This document shows, in pieces, positions 15,773-24,908 of a stretch of 64,000 nt of DNA. How positions within the stretch are numbered: the stretch's first letter is position 1; each line of letters opens with the position of its first letter. The stretch is from assembly GCF_029853675.1 (NCBI RefSeq), contig NZ_CP122539.1, positions 605,001 to 669,000 of the forward strand. Direction: 5' to 3'. Both the position numbers and the translations under genes were made by a program. This stretch comes from Tenacibaculum tangerinum (GTDB taxonomy: Bacteria > Bacteroidota > Bacteroidia > Flavobacteriales > Flavobacteriaceae). A model generated the notes under the pieces. The model searched no databases, was not told the DNA's origin, and worked only from the letters and a program-made list of their open reading frames with translations.

Positions 15773-16969
15773 TTACAAAATTAATAAATTAATATCCCTG
15801 TAAGGAAGGTCAAACCAGTCAGCTACGGTTTTATTTGTTAAAATTCCATGATAAAAATACATTCCGTTACGTAGAGTTTTGTCAAAACGGGCAGCATTTT
15901 CGAAGCCTCCCTCTTCAGCAATTTGTAGTAAGTAAGGAGTAAATATATTACTGATAGACACTGAAGCCGTTCTAGAATATTTAGAGGGAATATTAGGCAC
16001 ACAATAATGAATCACTCCGTGATTTGAAAAAGTAGGCTTGCTATGTGTGGTAACATTAGAAGTTTCAAAACAACCACCTCTATCAATACTTACGTCAACG
16101 ATAACTGCACCATCTTTCATTTGTTCTACCATCTCTTCGGTAACTACAACAGGAGATCGGTCTTTTCCTCTAATAGCACCAATAGCCACATCGCAACGCA
16201 TCAAAGCCTTATGCAAGGTTTTAGGTTGTATGGTAGAAGTATAGATAGGTGCTTGTACGCACGCCTGTAAACTACGAAGTTTGGTAATTGAATTATCAAA
16301 TACTTTTACACGAGCTCCCAAACCAATAGCAGTTTTAGCGGCAAATTCACCCACAGTACCTGCTCCTAAAATAACCACATCGGTAGGAGGAACACCTCCG
16401 ACATTTCCTAAAAGTAAGCCATTTCCTCCATTTGAAGCTGTCATGAGTTCGGCGGCGATATGCATAGAGGCAATTCCTGCAATTTCGCTCAATGATTTTA
16501 CTATCGGAAACACCCCATGGTCATCTTTTATATAATCGAAAGCAATAGCCGTGATTCGCTTTTTAGCCAACGCCTCAAAATATTTCTTATTTTGTGTTTT
16601 TAATTGTAGTGCAGAAATTAAAACTGTTTGCGGATTCAGCATCTGAATTTCTTCTAAAGAAGGGGGTTCTACTTTAAGTACCACAGTACAAGCAAAAGCT
16701 TCTTTTACATCGTATGATATTTTTGCACCAGCATCAGAATATTCTTTATCACTGTAGTTAGCACCCTCTCCAGCCCCTGTTTCAATCACAACTCTATGTC
16801 CGTGAGCTACTAATGCGGCAACGGCATCGGGAGATAAGCTAATTCGTTTTTCTTCGAAATGTGTTTCTTTAGGCAACCCTATAAATAAATCTCCTTTTTG
16901 CTTTTTAATTTCAAGCATTTCGGTTTGCGGCATTAACTGCTCTTTGGTAAAAGGTGAAATAGACCCCAT
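15773..16969 (-). CDS. ald: Alanine dehydrogenase
   Basis: The 398-residue enzyme has the AlaDh/PNT N-terminal domain (GLPKETHFEEKRISLSP) and the NAD-binding Rossmann domain (VVILGAGTVGEFAAKTAIGLGA, cut here at VVILGAGTVGEFAAK, near 210). It matches the Bacteroidota alanine dehydrogenase group, which interconverts L-alanine and pyruvate with NAD. The fold is shared with the transhydrogenase alpha subunit, but no PntB gene is adjacent and the length fits the dehydrogenase. It lies 13 nt after tsaE on the same strand. Confidence 0.88.
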   Translation of the reverse strand: MGSISPFTKEQLMPQTEMLEIKKQKGDLFIGLPKETHFEEKRISLSPDAVAALVAHGHRVVIETGAGEGANYSDKEYSDAGAKISYDVKEAFACTVVLKVEPPSLEEIQMLNPQTVLISALQLKTQNKKYFEALAKKRITAIAFDYIKDDHGVFPIVKSLSEIAGIASMHIAAELMTASNGGNGLLLGNVGGVPPTDVVILGAGTVGEFAAKTAIGLGARVKVFDNSITKLRSLQACVQAPIYTSTIQPKTLHKALMRCDVAIGAIRGKDRSPVVVTEEMVEQMKDGAVIVDVSIDRGGCFETSNVTTHSKPTFSNHGVIHYCVPNIPSKYSRTASVSISNIFTPYLLQIAEEGGFENAARFDKTLRNGMYFYHGILTNKTVADWFDLPYRDINLLIL

Positions 16970-16982
16970 CTAAATTTTTTGG

Positions 16983-17393
16983 TTAATTTTTAATTGAAAT
17001 GTTTCGTTGCCCATCTTCTAACAAGCTAATTGATATAGAAGCAACGTCTAAAGGTAGTAAATTTTTCACATTTTCGGGCCACTCAATCAAACACCAATGA
17101 TTACTGTATAAATAGTCTTCAATTCCCATATCATACGCTTCTTCTTCGTCTTCAATACGGTAAAAATCGAAATGATAAATCGTGTTGTTTGTGTCTGTTT
17201 TATACTCATTTACAAGAGAGAAAGTAGGAGAGTGGGCGATATCTTCTGCCCCTAAAACATTACAAATTTCTTTAATTAAAGTTGTTTTACCAACGCCCAT
17301 TTCTCCATAAAAAAGCAATATTTTATGTTGGGCAACAGCAATAATTTCTTCGGCGATGGCTGTTAATTCGTTTAATGAATAGTTTTTGTTCAT
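16983..17393 (-). CDS. tsaE: tRNA threonylcarbamoyladenosine ATPase TsaE
   Basis: The 136-residue P-loop protein matches TsaE: Walker A GEMGVGKTTLIKEIC (about 34-48), HSPTFSLVNEY, and HFDFYRIEDEEEAYDMG. TsaE works with TsaB and TsaD to make t6A37 of ANN-decoding tRNAs. The ATG at 17393 is preferred over one six codons earlier because it gives MNKNYSLNEL, the normal start. It lies between the DUF1287 gene and ald. Confidence 0.93.
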   Translation of the reverse strand: MNKNYSLNELTAIAEEIIAVAQHKILLFYGEMGVGKTTLIKEICNVLGAEDIAHSPTFSLVNEYKTDTNNTIYHFDFYRIEDEEEAYDMGIEDYLYSNHWCLIEWPENVKNLLPLDVASISISLLEDGQRNISIKN

Positions 17394-17434
17394 AGATAGC
17401 AAAAATAGCAAAGAAGATGATTAAATTCTATAAT

Positions 17435-18019
17435 TTATTTGTTCTTGTACCTGTAATGTCCAATAATTTTAAAATTAAATAAGCAGTCTTCTAAAACTTG
17501 ACCATTTCCAATGTTGTGAACAATTAAAAATCGCTGATTATTTGTTGAAGATTTTTTAGAAGAAACAATTCCAATATGAGTTAAACCTCCGTTCAAACCC
17601 CAACAAACAATATCTCCAGGCAAATAATCAGAAGGATTTAAAGTGATTTTTTTGGCAGCTTTTTTTCTACTAAAAAAAGTCATTAAGTTGGGTACCCTTC
17701 TATGGTCAATATTTGTGTCGGTTCTTTTCAATCCCCATATGTTAGGATACAATGAAAAATTCGCTTTCATATCTTCATGCACCTCTTGTTGTAAATCTAC
17801 CCCTAATTTACGGTAAGCACGAATAACTACATCGGTACAAACTCCTTTGCTTTTAGGAATATCTCCGTTTGGATACGATATAGAAAAGTAACTAGGGTCG
17901 TAAGTAACATTCTCTTTCGTTAGTTCTAAGGCAGCTGTGGCAAGTTTATTTTCTTGAGCATGTATAACACCAAAGCAAGCAAAGAAAAATAAAAACAGGA
18001 AGTATTTACTATTTTTCAT
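17435..18019 (-). CDS. Exported DUF1287 protein
   Basis: A 194-residue protein with an N-terminal signal peptide (LFLFFFACFGVIHAQE, cleavage after about residue 20). It matches DUF1287, an NlpC/P60-like cysteine-hydrolase-fold family: a Cys in SKGVCTDVVIRAYR, DHRRVPNL, PGDIVCW and THIGIVSS with a His, then VHNIGNG. Cys and His are placed like a catalytic dyad, so peptidoglycan or peptide hydrolysis in the periplasm is plausible but unproven. The ATG at 18019 is chosen over 18040 because it gives a proper signal peptide. It sits between porX and tsaE. Confidence 0.85.
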   Translation of the reverse strand: MKNSKYFLFLFFFACFGVIHAQENKLATAALELTKENVTYDPSYFSISYPNGDIPKSKGVCTDVVIRAYRKLGVDLQQEVHEDMKANFSLYPNIWGLKRTDTNIDHRRVPNLMTFFSRKKAAKKITLNPSDYLPGDIVCWGLNGGLTHIGIVSSKKSSTNNQRFLIVHNIGNGQVLEDCLFNFKIIGHYRYKNK

Positions 18020-18048
18020 TTTTAAACAATTTTGAAGCAACCAATAAG

Positions 18049-19599
18049 TTACTTTGGGTTATAAATAGCACAAGGAATTACCATTTCTTCCAACGAAATA
18101 CCACCGTGTTGATAGGTGTTTTTATAATACTTTACAAAGTGATTGTAATTGTTAGGGTATGCAAAAAACAAGTCTTCTTTTGTAAATATAAAAGGACTGT
18201 TAATAGCCACAGAAGGTAAAAAGATGTCTTTTGGGTTTTTAGCAACATATACGTCTTTGTCTTCGTAGCTCAAACTTCTTCCAGTTTTATATCGTAAGTT
18301 AGCACTAATGTTTTTATCGCCAATTACCTTGGTAGGATGCTTGCAATTTATGGTACCATGGTCTGTGGTAATAATTAATTTTTGACCTAGTTTTTGAGCC
18401 TTTTGAATAATCTCATACAAAGGTGAGTTTTTAAACCAACTCACGGTTAAAGAACGATATGCCTTGTCGTCACCAGCAAGCTCTTTTATGACTTCCATTT
18501 CTGTTTTTGCGTGAGAAATCATGTCTACAAAGTTGTAAACGACAGCAGTAAGGTTATTCTGTCGTGTTCCGTTGTAATTGTCGGCTAAATCTTTTCCGTT
18601 TTTTAAAGAGACAATCTTATAATACTCATGAGTAATATTTAATCCTAAACGTTTTATTTGTTCACTTAAAAATTCAGCTTCAAATAAGTTTTTACCACCT
18701 TCATCAGTGTCATTTTTCCAATAGTTTGGATATCTTTTCTCCATTTCAGAAGGCATTAAGCCAGAAAATATAGCATTACGAGCATATTGAGTTGCGGTGG
18801 GTAAAATACTGTAGTAAGAGTATTCTTCTTCCTTTTTAAAATAATTATTAATAAAGGGCTCTAAAACTCGGTATTGGTCATAGCGAAGGTTATCGATAAT
18901 TACCCATAAAACACCTTGTTCTTTTGAGAGGTTGGGAACGATATAATCTTTAAACAAGGTATGTGAAAACGTAGGTTTATCAGCTCCTGTTAACCAATGT
19001 TGATAGTTTTTTTTAACGAACTTAAAAAACTGAGAATTTGCTTCAGATTTTTGAGACTCTAAAATTTCCAAGACTCCTGTATCGTCAATATTTTCAAGCT
19101 CAAGTTCCCAGTGAACCAGTTTTTTATAAAGCTCAGCCCACTCTTCATAAGAGTTTACCATGGCCAAGTCCATCGAAATTTTTCGAAATTCCTGTTGATA
19201 GCTTGACGTTGTTTTTTCTGAAATTAAGCGAGAATGATCTAGATTCTTTTTTAAACTCAGTAATATCTGATTAGGATTGACGGGTTTAATTAAATAATCG
19301 GCAATTTTAGAACCAATAGCCTCTTCCATAATATACTCTTCTTCGCTTTTAGTAATCATCACGACAGGAAGGTTTGCATTTTTTTGTTTAATAGTGGCAA
19401 GCGTTTCTAAGCCAGTTATTCCCGGCATATTTTCATCTAAAAAAACAATGTCAAAATTATTTTCATCTACCAAGTCAATAGCATCTCTACCGTTGGTACA
19501 AGTAGTAACTTGATAGTCTTTTTTTTCTAGAAATAATATGTGGGGTTTCAATAAATCTATTTCATCATCTACCCAAAGAATATGTATGTTTTTTATCAT
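18049..19599 (-). CDS. porX: PorX-type response regulator with PglZ phosphatase domain
   Basis: The 516-residue protein has an N-terminal receiver (Asp11/Asp12, phospho-acceptor Asp55 in FLDENMPG, Thr83, Lys107) and a C-terminal PglZ/alkaline-phosphatase-fold domain (about 200-516) with VIIDNLRYDQYR, TATQYARNAIFSG and ITTDHGT, the metal-binding segments. This is the PorX architecture, a regulator of the type IX secretion system in Bacteroidota that works with the sensor PorY. No porY is in this window. It heads the minus-strand run with DUF1287, tsaE and ald, and diverges from the HD gene. Confidence 0.93.
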   Translation of the reverse strand: MIKNIHILWVDDEIDLLKPHILFLEKKDYQVTTCTNGRDAIDLVDENNFDIVFLDENMPGITGLETLATIKQKNANLPVVMITKSEEEYIMEEAIGSKIADYLIKPVNPNQILLSLKKNLDHSRLISEKTTSSYQQEFRKISMDLAMVNSYEEWAELYKKLVHWELELENIDDTGVLEILESQKSEANSQFFKFVKKNYQHWLTGADKPTFSHTLFKDYIVPNLSKEQGVLWVIIDNLRYDQYRVLEPFINNYFKKEEEYSYYSILPTATQYARNAIFSGLMPSEMEKRYPNYWKNDTDEGGKNLFEAEFLSEQIKRLGLNITHEYYKIVSLKNGKDLADNYNGTRQNNLTAVVYNFVDMISHAKTEMEVIKELAGDDKAYRSLTVSWFKNSPLYEIIQKAQKLGQKLIITTDHGTINCKHPTKVIGDKNISANLRYKTGRSLSYEDKDVYVAKNPKDIFLPSVAINSPFIFTKEDLFFAYPNNYNHFVKYYKNTYQHGGISLEEMVIPCAIYNPK

Positions 19600-19747
19600 A
19601 ATTTTTCAACGTATTGCTATTTACATAACGGTTAAAAATAGTTTTGTTGTTTGCTAAAAGCTAAAAATACGTTAATTAATTTCTTGTTAATTTGGTTTTG
19701 TAGATAAATTATGATTTTTTTGTTTAAAATTCAAGGATTTATACATT

Positions 19748-20980
19748 TTGAACTACTCAAAAACGAACAAATTGAAGATAATTAACGATCCCATATACGG
19801 ATTTATCTCCATACCTAATTCTCTCATTTTTGATATTATCGAGCATCCGTATTTTCAAAGATTGCGAAGAGTTACACAAATGGGATTGTCTAATTTAGTA
19901 TATCCAGGGGCAAACCATACACGTTTTCATCACGCTATAGGCTGCATGCACTTAATGCAAAAAGCAGTACGCGTTTTACGAATGAAGAATGTGGCTATTT
20001 CAGAAGAAGAAGCAAATGCTTTGTACATAGCCATTTTACTGCATGATATAGGGCATGGAGCGTATTCACATGCTCTAGAGCATAGTATTGTAAATGAAAT
20101 TACTCATGAAGAAATTTCATTAAAGTTTATGAAAGCGTTGAATGATGAGTTTGATGGAAAGCTGGATTTAGCCATTCAAGTTTTTGAAGGAAACTACCAT
20201 AAGAAGTTTTTATACCAGTTGATATCGAGTCAGTTAGATATCGATCGGCTAGATTATTTGAAAAGAGACAGCTTTTTTACTGGGGTTGCAGAAGGGAATA
20301 TATCATCCGACCGATTGATAGCTATGATGAACGTGGTAGATAATGAATTGGTTATTGAAGAAAAAGGTATCTATTCAGTAGAAAAATTTATCATAGCACG
20401 TCGCTTAATGTATTGGCAAGTATATTTACACAAAACAGGTTTGGTTGCCGAAAACCTTTTGGTAAGTGTTTTAAAAAGAGCCAAAGAATTAGCTACAAAA
20501 GGAGTAGAACTTCCTTCAAGTACAGCGCTTAGGTATTTCTTATACAATCGAATAACCAAAGAAAATTTTTCAGATAAAACATTACAGGTGTTTTCTACAT
20601 TAGACGATTACGATGTATTAGCTGCCGTAAAAGAATGGAAAACCCACGATGATTTTATTTTGGCAACATTGGCAACAAAAATTATAGATAGAAACTTGTT
20701 AAAAGTAGAAGTTCAAGAAAAACCATTTACCGAAGACTATATCGAAAAGAGAAGAACAAAACTTAGAAAACTCATGAACTTGAGTGAACAAGAACTTAAT
20801 TATTTTGTGTTTTCTAATAAAATTGAACATCAGGCATACAACACAAAAAAACCTATAAAAATTTATACTAAAAAGGGGGAATTAAAAGACATTGCAAAAG
20901 CATCAGACCAGTTAAACCTCAAAGCGCTAACAAAGCCTGTTGTGAAATATTATTTGTGTTATCCGAAGAAAATAAAGTAA
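19748..20980 (+). CDS. HD-domain phosphohydrolase
   Basis: The 410-residue protein starts KLKIINDPIYGFISIPN and carries HD-superfamily motifs: FHHAIGCMHL (about 60-69), the metal-binding pair HDIGHGAYSHALEH (about 99-112), and later SSQLDIDRLDYLKRD. This group (YdhJ/SAMHD-like) includes dNTP or nucleotide triphosphohydrolases; the substrate here is unknown. The initiator is a TTG at 19748; no suitable ATG lies nearby and the frame matches the family start. It precedes lpxD, a gene order I recall in many Flavobacteriaceae. Confidence 0.88.
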   Translation: MNYSKTNKLKIINDPIYGFISIPNSLIFDIIEHPYFQRLRRVTQMGLSNLVYPGANHTRFHHAIGCMHLMQKAVRVLRMKNVAISEEEANALYIAILLHDIGHGAYSHALEHSIVNEITHEEISLKFMKALNDEFDGKLDLAIQVFEGNYHKKFLYQLISSQLDIDRLDYLKRDSFFTGVAEGNISSDRLIAMMNVVDNELVIEEKGIYSVEKFIIARRLMYWQVYLHKTGLVAENLLVSVLKRAKELATKGVELPSSTALRYFLYNRITKENFSDKTLQVFSTLDDYDVLAAVKEWKTHDDFILATLATKIIDRNLLKVEVQEKPFTEDYIEKRRTKLRKLMNLSEQELNYFVFSNKIEHQAYNTKKPIKIYTKKGELKDIAKASDQLNLKALTKPVVKYYLCYPKKIK

Positions 20981-21031
20981 TCGCATAACTAGAAACAAAT
21001 CGTAACAAAGAAGTATTTGAACAAAAATAAT

Positions 21032-21039
21032 TACTTTTG
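21032..21039 (+). promoter_or_regulatory. Bacteroidota -7 box before lpxD
   Basis: TACTTTTG matches the TAnnTTTG consensus. It lies only 6 nt before the lpxD ATG at 21046, so the transcript would have a very short leader. No clear -33 TTTG at the normal spacing is seen. Confidence 0.5.
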
Positions 21040-21045
21040 CAAATA

Positions 21046-22086
21046 ATGAAATTTACAGCAAAACAAATAGCCGATATTTTAGAAGGAGAGATTGATGGAA
21101 ATCCAGAAGCTGAAGTATCTACACTTTCTAAGATAGAAGAAGGTAAGGAAGGTTCTTTAACCTTTCTGTCGAATCCTAAGTATAACTCATATATATATAC
21201 GACTCAAGCCTCAATAGCTATCGTAAATAAAAGTTTTGTTCCTGAAAAGAAAATACAAACGACCTTAATTAAGGTTGAAGATGCCTACAAATCATTTTCA
21301 AAACTTCTAGAATTTTACGACCAAGTTAAAAACAATAAGCAAGGAAGAGAAAATCCTCACTTTATAGCTAACTCAGCTACTATTGGAGAAAATGAGTATA
21401 TCGGTGCGTATGCCTATGTTGGAGAAAATGTAATTTTAGGAAACAACGTTAAAATTTATCCGAATTCTTACATTGGAGACAATGTAACAATAGGTGATAA
21501 TACGGTTATTTTTGCTGGAGTAAAAATATATTCTGAAAGCGTTGTAGGTAAGAATTGTAAAATTCATTCAGGAACGGTAATCGGAGCTGACGGTTTTGGA
21601 TTTGCGCCAGATGAAAACGGAGAGTACAAAGCCATACCACAGATAGGAAATGTTATTATAGAAGATAATGTCGATATAGGCTCTAATTCAACCATCGACA
21701 GAGCAACCTTAGGGTCTACCATTATTCGTAAAGGGGTAAAGCTAGACAACCAAATTCAGATAGCTCATAATGTTGAAATAGGTAAAAACACCGTAATCGC
21801 TTCTCAAACAGGCATTGCAGGATCTACAAAAATTGGAGAAAATTGTATGATTGGTGGGCAAGTAGGTATTGTTGGACATATAACCATCGGAAACAATGTG
21901 AAAATCCAAGCACAATCAGGAATAGGAAAAAGCTTAAAAGACGAAGAAGTAGTACAAGGTACTCCAGCATTTGGGTACACAGACTATAATAAATCGTATG
22001 TGCATTTTAAAAACCTGCCAAGACTAGCATCAAAAGTACATAAAATAGAAAAAGAGTTGAATGCTCAAAAAACAAAAAATGAGTAA
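21046..22086 (+). CDS. lpxD: UDP-3-O-acylglucosamine N-acyltransferase LpxD
   Basis: The 346-residue acyltransferase adds the second 3-hydroxyacyl chain to UDP-3-O-acyl-GlcN in lipid A synthesis. It has the LpxD N-terminal uridine-binding domain (about 1-100) and a left-handed beta-helix of hexapeptide repeats (about 105-310). The catalytic-type motif is IQIAHNVEIG with its His, preceded by VIGADGFGFAPDE. The ATG at 21046 is preferred to a TTG at 21037 that overlaps the promoter. It overlaps lpxC-fabZ by 8 nt. A second, shorter paralogue lies at 24909. Confidence 0.95.
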   Translation: MKFTAKQIADILEGEIDGNPEAEVSTLSKIEEGKEGSLTFLSNPKYNSYIYTTQASIAIVNKSFVPEKKIQTTLIKVEDAYKSFSKLLEFYDQVKNNKQGRENPHFIANSATIGENEYIGAYAYVGENVILGNNVKIYPNSYIGDNVTIGDNTVIFAGVKIYSESVVGKNCKIHSGTVIGADGFGFAPDENGEYKAIPQIGNVIIEDNVDIGSNSTIDRATLGSTIIRKGVKLDNQIQIAHNVEIGKNTVIASQTGIAGSTKIGENCMIGGQVGIVGHITIGNNVKIQAQSGIGKSLKDEEVVQGTPAFGYTDYNKSYVHFKNLPRLASKVHKIEKELNAQKTKNE

Positions 22087-23470
22087 GAAACAAAAAACAA
22101 TACAAAATGAAATTACATTATCAGGTGTAGGCTTACATACTGGTAATGAAGTTACAATGGTTTTTAAGCCAGCTCCTGAAAATCATGGATTTGCTTTTAA
22201 GCGAGTAGATTTACAAGGAGAGCCCATAATAGAGGCAAAAGCAGATTATGTAACAAACACACAAAGAGGCACTAACCTTGAAAAGAATGGAGTTCAAGTT
22301 CAAACATCTGAGCACGTTTTAGCTGCCGCAGTCGGTTTAGATATTGACAACTTATTGATAGAAATTAATGCCTCTGAACCACCAATTATGGATGGGTCTT
22401 CTAAATTTTTTATTGAAGCCTTAGAAAAAGCTGGAATTGTTGAGCAAGAAGCCGAGATAGAAGAATATGTGGTAAAAGAAATAATTTCATACAAAGATGA
22501 AGTATCAGGAAGTGAAATTATTCTCATGCCAGCAGAAGAATATCAGGTGACCACAATGGTAGATTTCGGAACTAAAATTTTAGGAACTCAAAATGCTACC
22601 TTAAATACAATTTCTGAATTCAAAAATGAAATCTCTGCCGCAAGAACCTTCAGTTTTTTACACGAGATTGAAATGTTGTTGGAAAACGATTTGATTAAAG
22701 GAGGCGATTTAAACAATGCCATTGTTTATGTAGACAAAGAGTTGTCTGATAGTACGATGGAAAAGTTAAAAAAGGCTTTCAACAAAGATAATATCACGGT
22801 AAAACCTAACGGCGTATTAGATAACTTAACCCTGCATTGGGCAAATGAAGCAGCTCGACATAAGTTGTTAGACGTTATAGGAGATTTAGCATTAACAGGC
22901 ACTCGAATTAGAGGTAAGGTAATCGCTAATAAACCAGGACATGCGGTTAACACCACATTTGCAAAAAAATTGGCAAAAATCATTAAGACGGAAAAAAGAA
23001 ACAATGTTCCAACCTATGATTTAAACCAAGCACCACTGATGGATATCCATAAAATAATGGATATCTTACCTCACAGACCACCATTTTTATTAATTGATAG
23101 AATTATAGAACTATCTGATAAACACGTGGTTGGAATGAAAAATGTTACGATGAATGAAAACTTTTTCGTAGGACATTTTCCAGGAGCACCAGTAATGCCA
23201 GGGGTTCTTCAAGTAGAAGCTATGGCACAGTGTGGTGGAGTTTTAGTGTTAAGCACGGTTCCAGATCCTGAAAATTATTTAACCTATTTCATGAAAATGG
23301 ACAATGTTAAATTCAAACAAAAAGTATTACCAGGCGATACCTTAATTTTTAAAGCAGAATTAATGGGACCTATTCGTAGAGGTATTTGTCACATGCAAGC
23401 CTATGCCTATGCCAATGGAAAGTTAGTTGCAGAAGCAGAGCTAATGGCACAAATTTCAAAAGTAAAATAA
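22079..23470 (+). CDS. lpxC/fabZ: Bifunctional LpxC deacetylase / FabZ dehydratase
   Basis: A 463-residue fusion typical of Bacteroidota. Residues about 1-300 are LpxC, the zinc UDP-3-O-acyl-GlcNAc deacetylase and committed step of lipid A synthesis: SGVGLHTGNEV, TSEHVLAA, and HWANEAARHKLLDVIGDLAL with zinc ligands (first part HWANEAARHKLLD). Residues about 320-463 are FabZ, 3-hydroxyacyl-ACP dehydratase: LPHRPPFLLIDRI and HFPGAPVMPGVLQVEAMAQ with catalytic His and Glu. The ATG at 22079 overlaps the lpxD stop; lpxA follows after 2 nt. Fusion probably balances acyl-ACP use between lipid A and fatty acids. Confidence 0.96.
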   Translation: MSKKQKTIQNEITLSGVGLHTGNEVTMVFKPAPENHGFAFKRVDLQGEPIIEAKADYVTNTQRGTNLEKNGVQVQTSEHVLAAAVGLDIDNLLIEINASEPPIMDGSSKFFIEALEKAGIVEQEAEIEEYVVKEIISYKDEVSGSEIILMPAEEYQVTTMVDFGTKILGTQNATLNTISEFKNEISAARTFSFLHEIEMLLENDLIKGGDLNNAIVYVDKELSDSTMEKLKKAFNKDNITVKPNGVLDNLTLHWANEAARHKLLDVIGDLALTGTRIRGKVIANKPGHAVNTTFAKKLAKIIKTEKRNNVPTYDLNQAPLMDIHKIMDILPHRPPFLLIDRIIELSDKHVVGMKNVTMNENFFVGHFPGAPVMPGVLQVEAMAQCGGVLVLSTVPDPENYLTYFMKMDNVKFKQKVLPGDTLIFKAELMGPIRRGICHMQAYAYANGKLVAEAELMAQISKVK

Positions 23471-23472
23471 TT

Positions 23473-24258
23473 ATGAACCAACCACTTGCATACGTACATC
23501 CGCAAGCAAAGATAGCCCGTAACGTAGTTATAGAACCGTTTACAACGATTCATGCAAATGTAGAAATAGGATCAGGTACTTGGATAGGTTCCAATGTAAC
23601 CATTATGGAAGGCGCACGTATCGGAAAAAACTGTAGAATTTTTCCCGGAGCCGTTATTTCAGCAATTCCTCAAGATTTAAAATTTGAAGATGAAGATACC
23701 GTTGTAGAAATAGGAGATAATGTTACCATACGAGAGTGCGTAACGATTAACAGAGGTACTTCAGACAGAATGAAAACTGTAGTAGGAGACAACTGTTTAA
23801 TTATGGCATATTGCCACATTGCTCACGATTGCAAAGTGGGAGATAATTGTATCTTTTCAAATAACTCAACCCTAGCAGGTCATGTTACTATTGGCGACAA
23901 TGTAGTATTGGCAGGTATGGTAGCCGTGCATCAATTTGCTGCTGTGGGTAGCCATGCATTTGTAACAGGAGGGTCGTTGGTTCGAAAAGATGTACCCCCT
24001 TATGTAAAGGCAGCAAGAGAGCCTTTGTCGTATGTAGGAATCAATTCAGTTGGCTTACGTAGAAGAGGCTTTACAACCGAAAAGATTAGGGAAATTCAAG
24101 ATGTATACAGAATTTTATTCCAAAAGAATTATAACAATTCACAAGCGATTGCAATTATAGAAGCTGAAATGGAAGCCACCTCAGAAAGAGACGAAATTAT
24201 TCAGTTTATCAAAGATTCGCATCGCGGAATTATGAAAGGATATTTTAAAACAAATTAA
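23473..24258 (+). CDS. lpxA: UDP-GlcNAc acyltransferase LpxA
   Basis: The 261-residue enzyme catalyses the first step of lipid A synthesis, O-acylation of UDP-GlcNAc. It opens PLAYVHPQAKIARNV, has a left-handed beta-helix of hexapeptide repeats (about 5-185), the catalytic His in MAYCHIAHDCKVG, and a helical C-terminal domain with GLRRRGFTTEKI. The frame is open further upstream from 23386, but that part is inside fabZ; the ATG at 23473 is the family start. It is in one operon with lpxD and lpxC-fabZ. Confidence 0.96.
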   Translation: MNQPLAYVHPQAKIARNVVIEPFTTIHANVEIGSGTWIGSNVTIMEGARIGKNCRIFPGAVISAIPQDLKFEDEDTVVEIGDNVTIRECVTINRGTSDRMKTVVGDNCLIMAYCHIAHDCKVGDNCIFSNNSTLAGHVTIGDNVVLAGMVAVHQFAAVGSHAFVTGGSLVRKDVPPYVKAAREPLSYVGINSVGLRRRGFTTEKIREIQDVYRILFQKNYNNSQAIAIIEAEMEATSERDEIIQFIKDSHRGIMKGYFKTN

Positions 24259-24303
24259 ATAGTACAATTGCATTTAAAATAGCAATTAATAAAGATTAAA
24301 TAA

Positions 24304-24870
24304 ATGGCAACAACATCAGATATTAAGAAAGGATTGTGTATAAAATATAATCATGACATTTTTAAAGTCATAGAGTTTTTACATGTAAAACCAGGAAAAG
24401 GACCTGCTTTTGTACGTACAAAACTAAAAAGTGTTACTTCAGGAAAAGTAATCGACAATACTTTCTCAGCAGGTCATAAAATTGAAGACGTTCGTGTAGA
24501 AACGCATAAATTTCAATACTTGTATCCAGAAGGAGATACCTATCACTTTATGAATACTGAAGATTACAATCAAATAACCCTTCAAAAATCAGTGTTAGAC
24601 GCTCCTGATTTAATGAAAGAAGGAGAAATAGTTACAGTTCTTATCAATACTGAAGACGGAATGCCGCTATCCGTAGAAATGCCATCACACGTTATTTTAG
24701 AGGTTACTCATACTGAACCAGGGGTAAAAGGCAATACGGCAACCAATGCTACCAAACCCGCTACAGTGGAAACAGGAGCTAGAATAAATGTTCCTCTTTT
24801 TATCAACGAAGGAGATAAAATAAAAATAGACACAGAGAAAGGCGCATATTCAGAGCGTATTAAAGAATAA
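24304..24870 (+). CDS. efp: Elongation factor P
   Basis: The 188-residue protein has the three-domain EF-P/eIF5A layout. The tip loop that enters the peptidyl-transferase centre is HVKPGKGPAFVRTK, with the usually modified Lys near residue 34. The C-terminal OB domain has TGARINVPLFINEGDKIKI, a family signature region. EF-P relieves ribosome stalling at proline runs. It lies 45 nt after lpxA and ends in a strong terminator at 24876. No EpmA/EpmB genes are visible nearby. Confidence 0.96.
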   Translation: MATTSDIKKGLCIKYNHDIFKVIEFLHVKPGKGPAFVRTKLKSVTSGKVIDNTFSAGHKIEDVRVETHKFQYLYPEGDTYHFMNTEDYNQITLQKSVLDAPDLMKEGEIVTVLINTEDGMPLSVEMPSHVILEVTHTEPGVKGNTATNATKPATVETGARINVPLFINEGDKIKIDTEKGAYSERIKE

Positions 24871-24875
24871 ATACT

Positions 24876-24902
24876 ATTCCCGCTTTGGCGGGAATTTCTT
24901 TT
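24876..24902 (+). terminator. Terminator after efp
   Basis: A perfect 8-bp stem ATTCCCGC (24876-24883) / GCGGGAAT (24888-24895), loop TTTG, then TTCTTTTT. The second lpxD-like gene starts just 7 nt further on, so readthrough or an internal promoter must serve it. Confidence 0.85.
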
Positions 24903-24908
24903 TAAAAG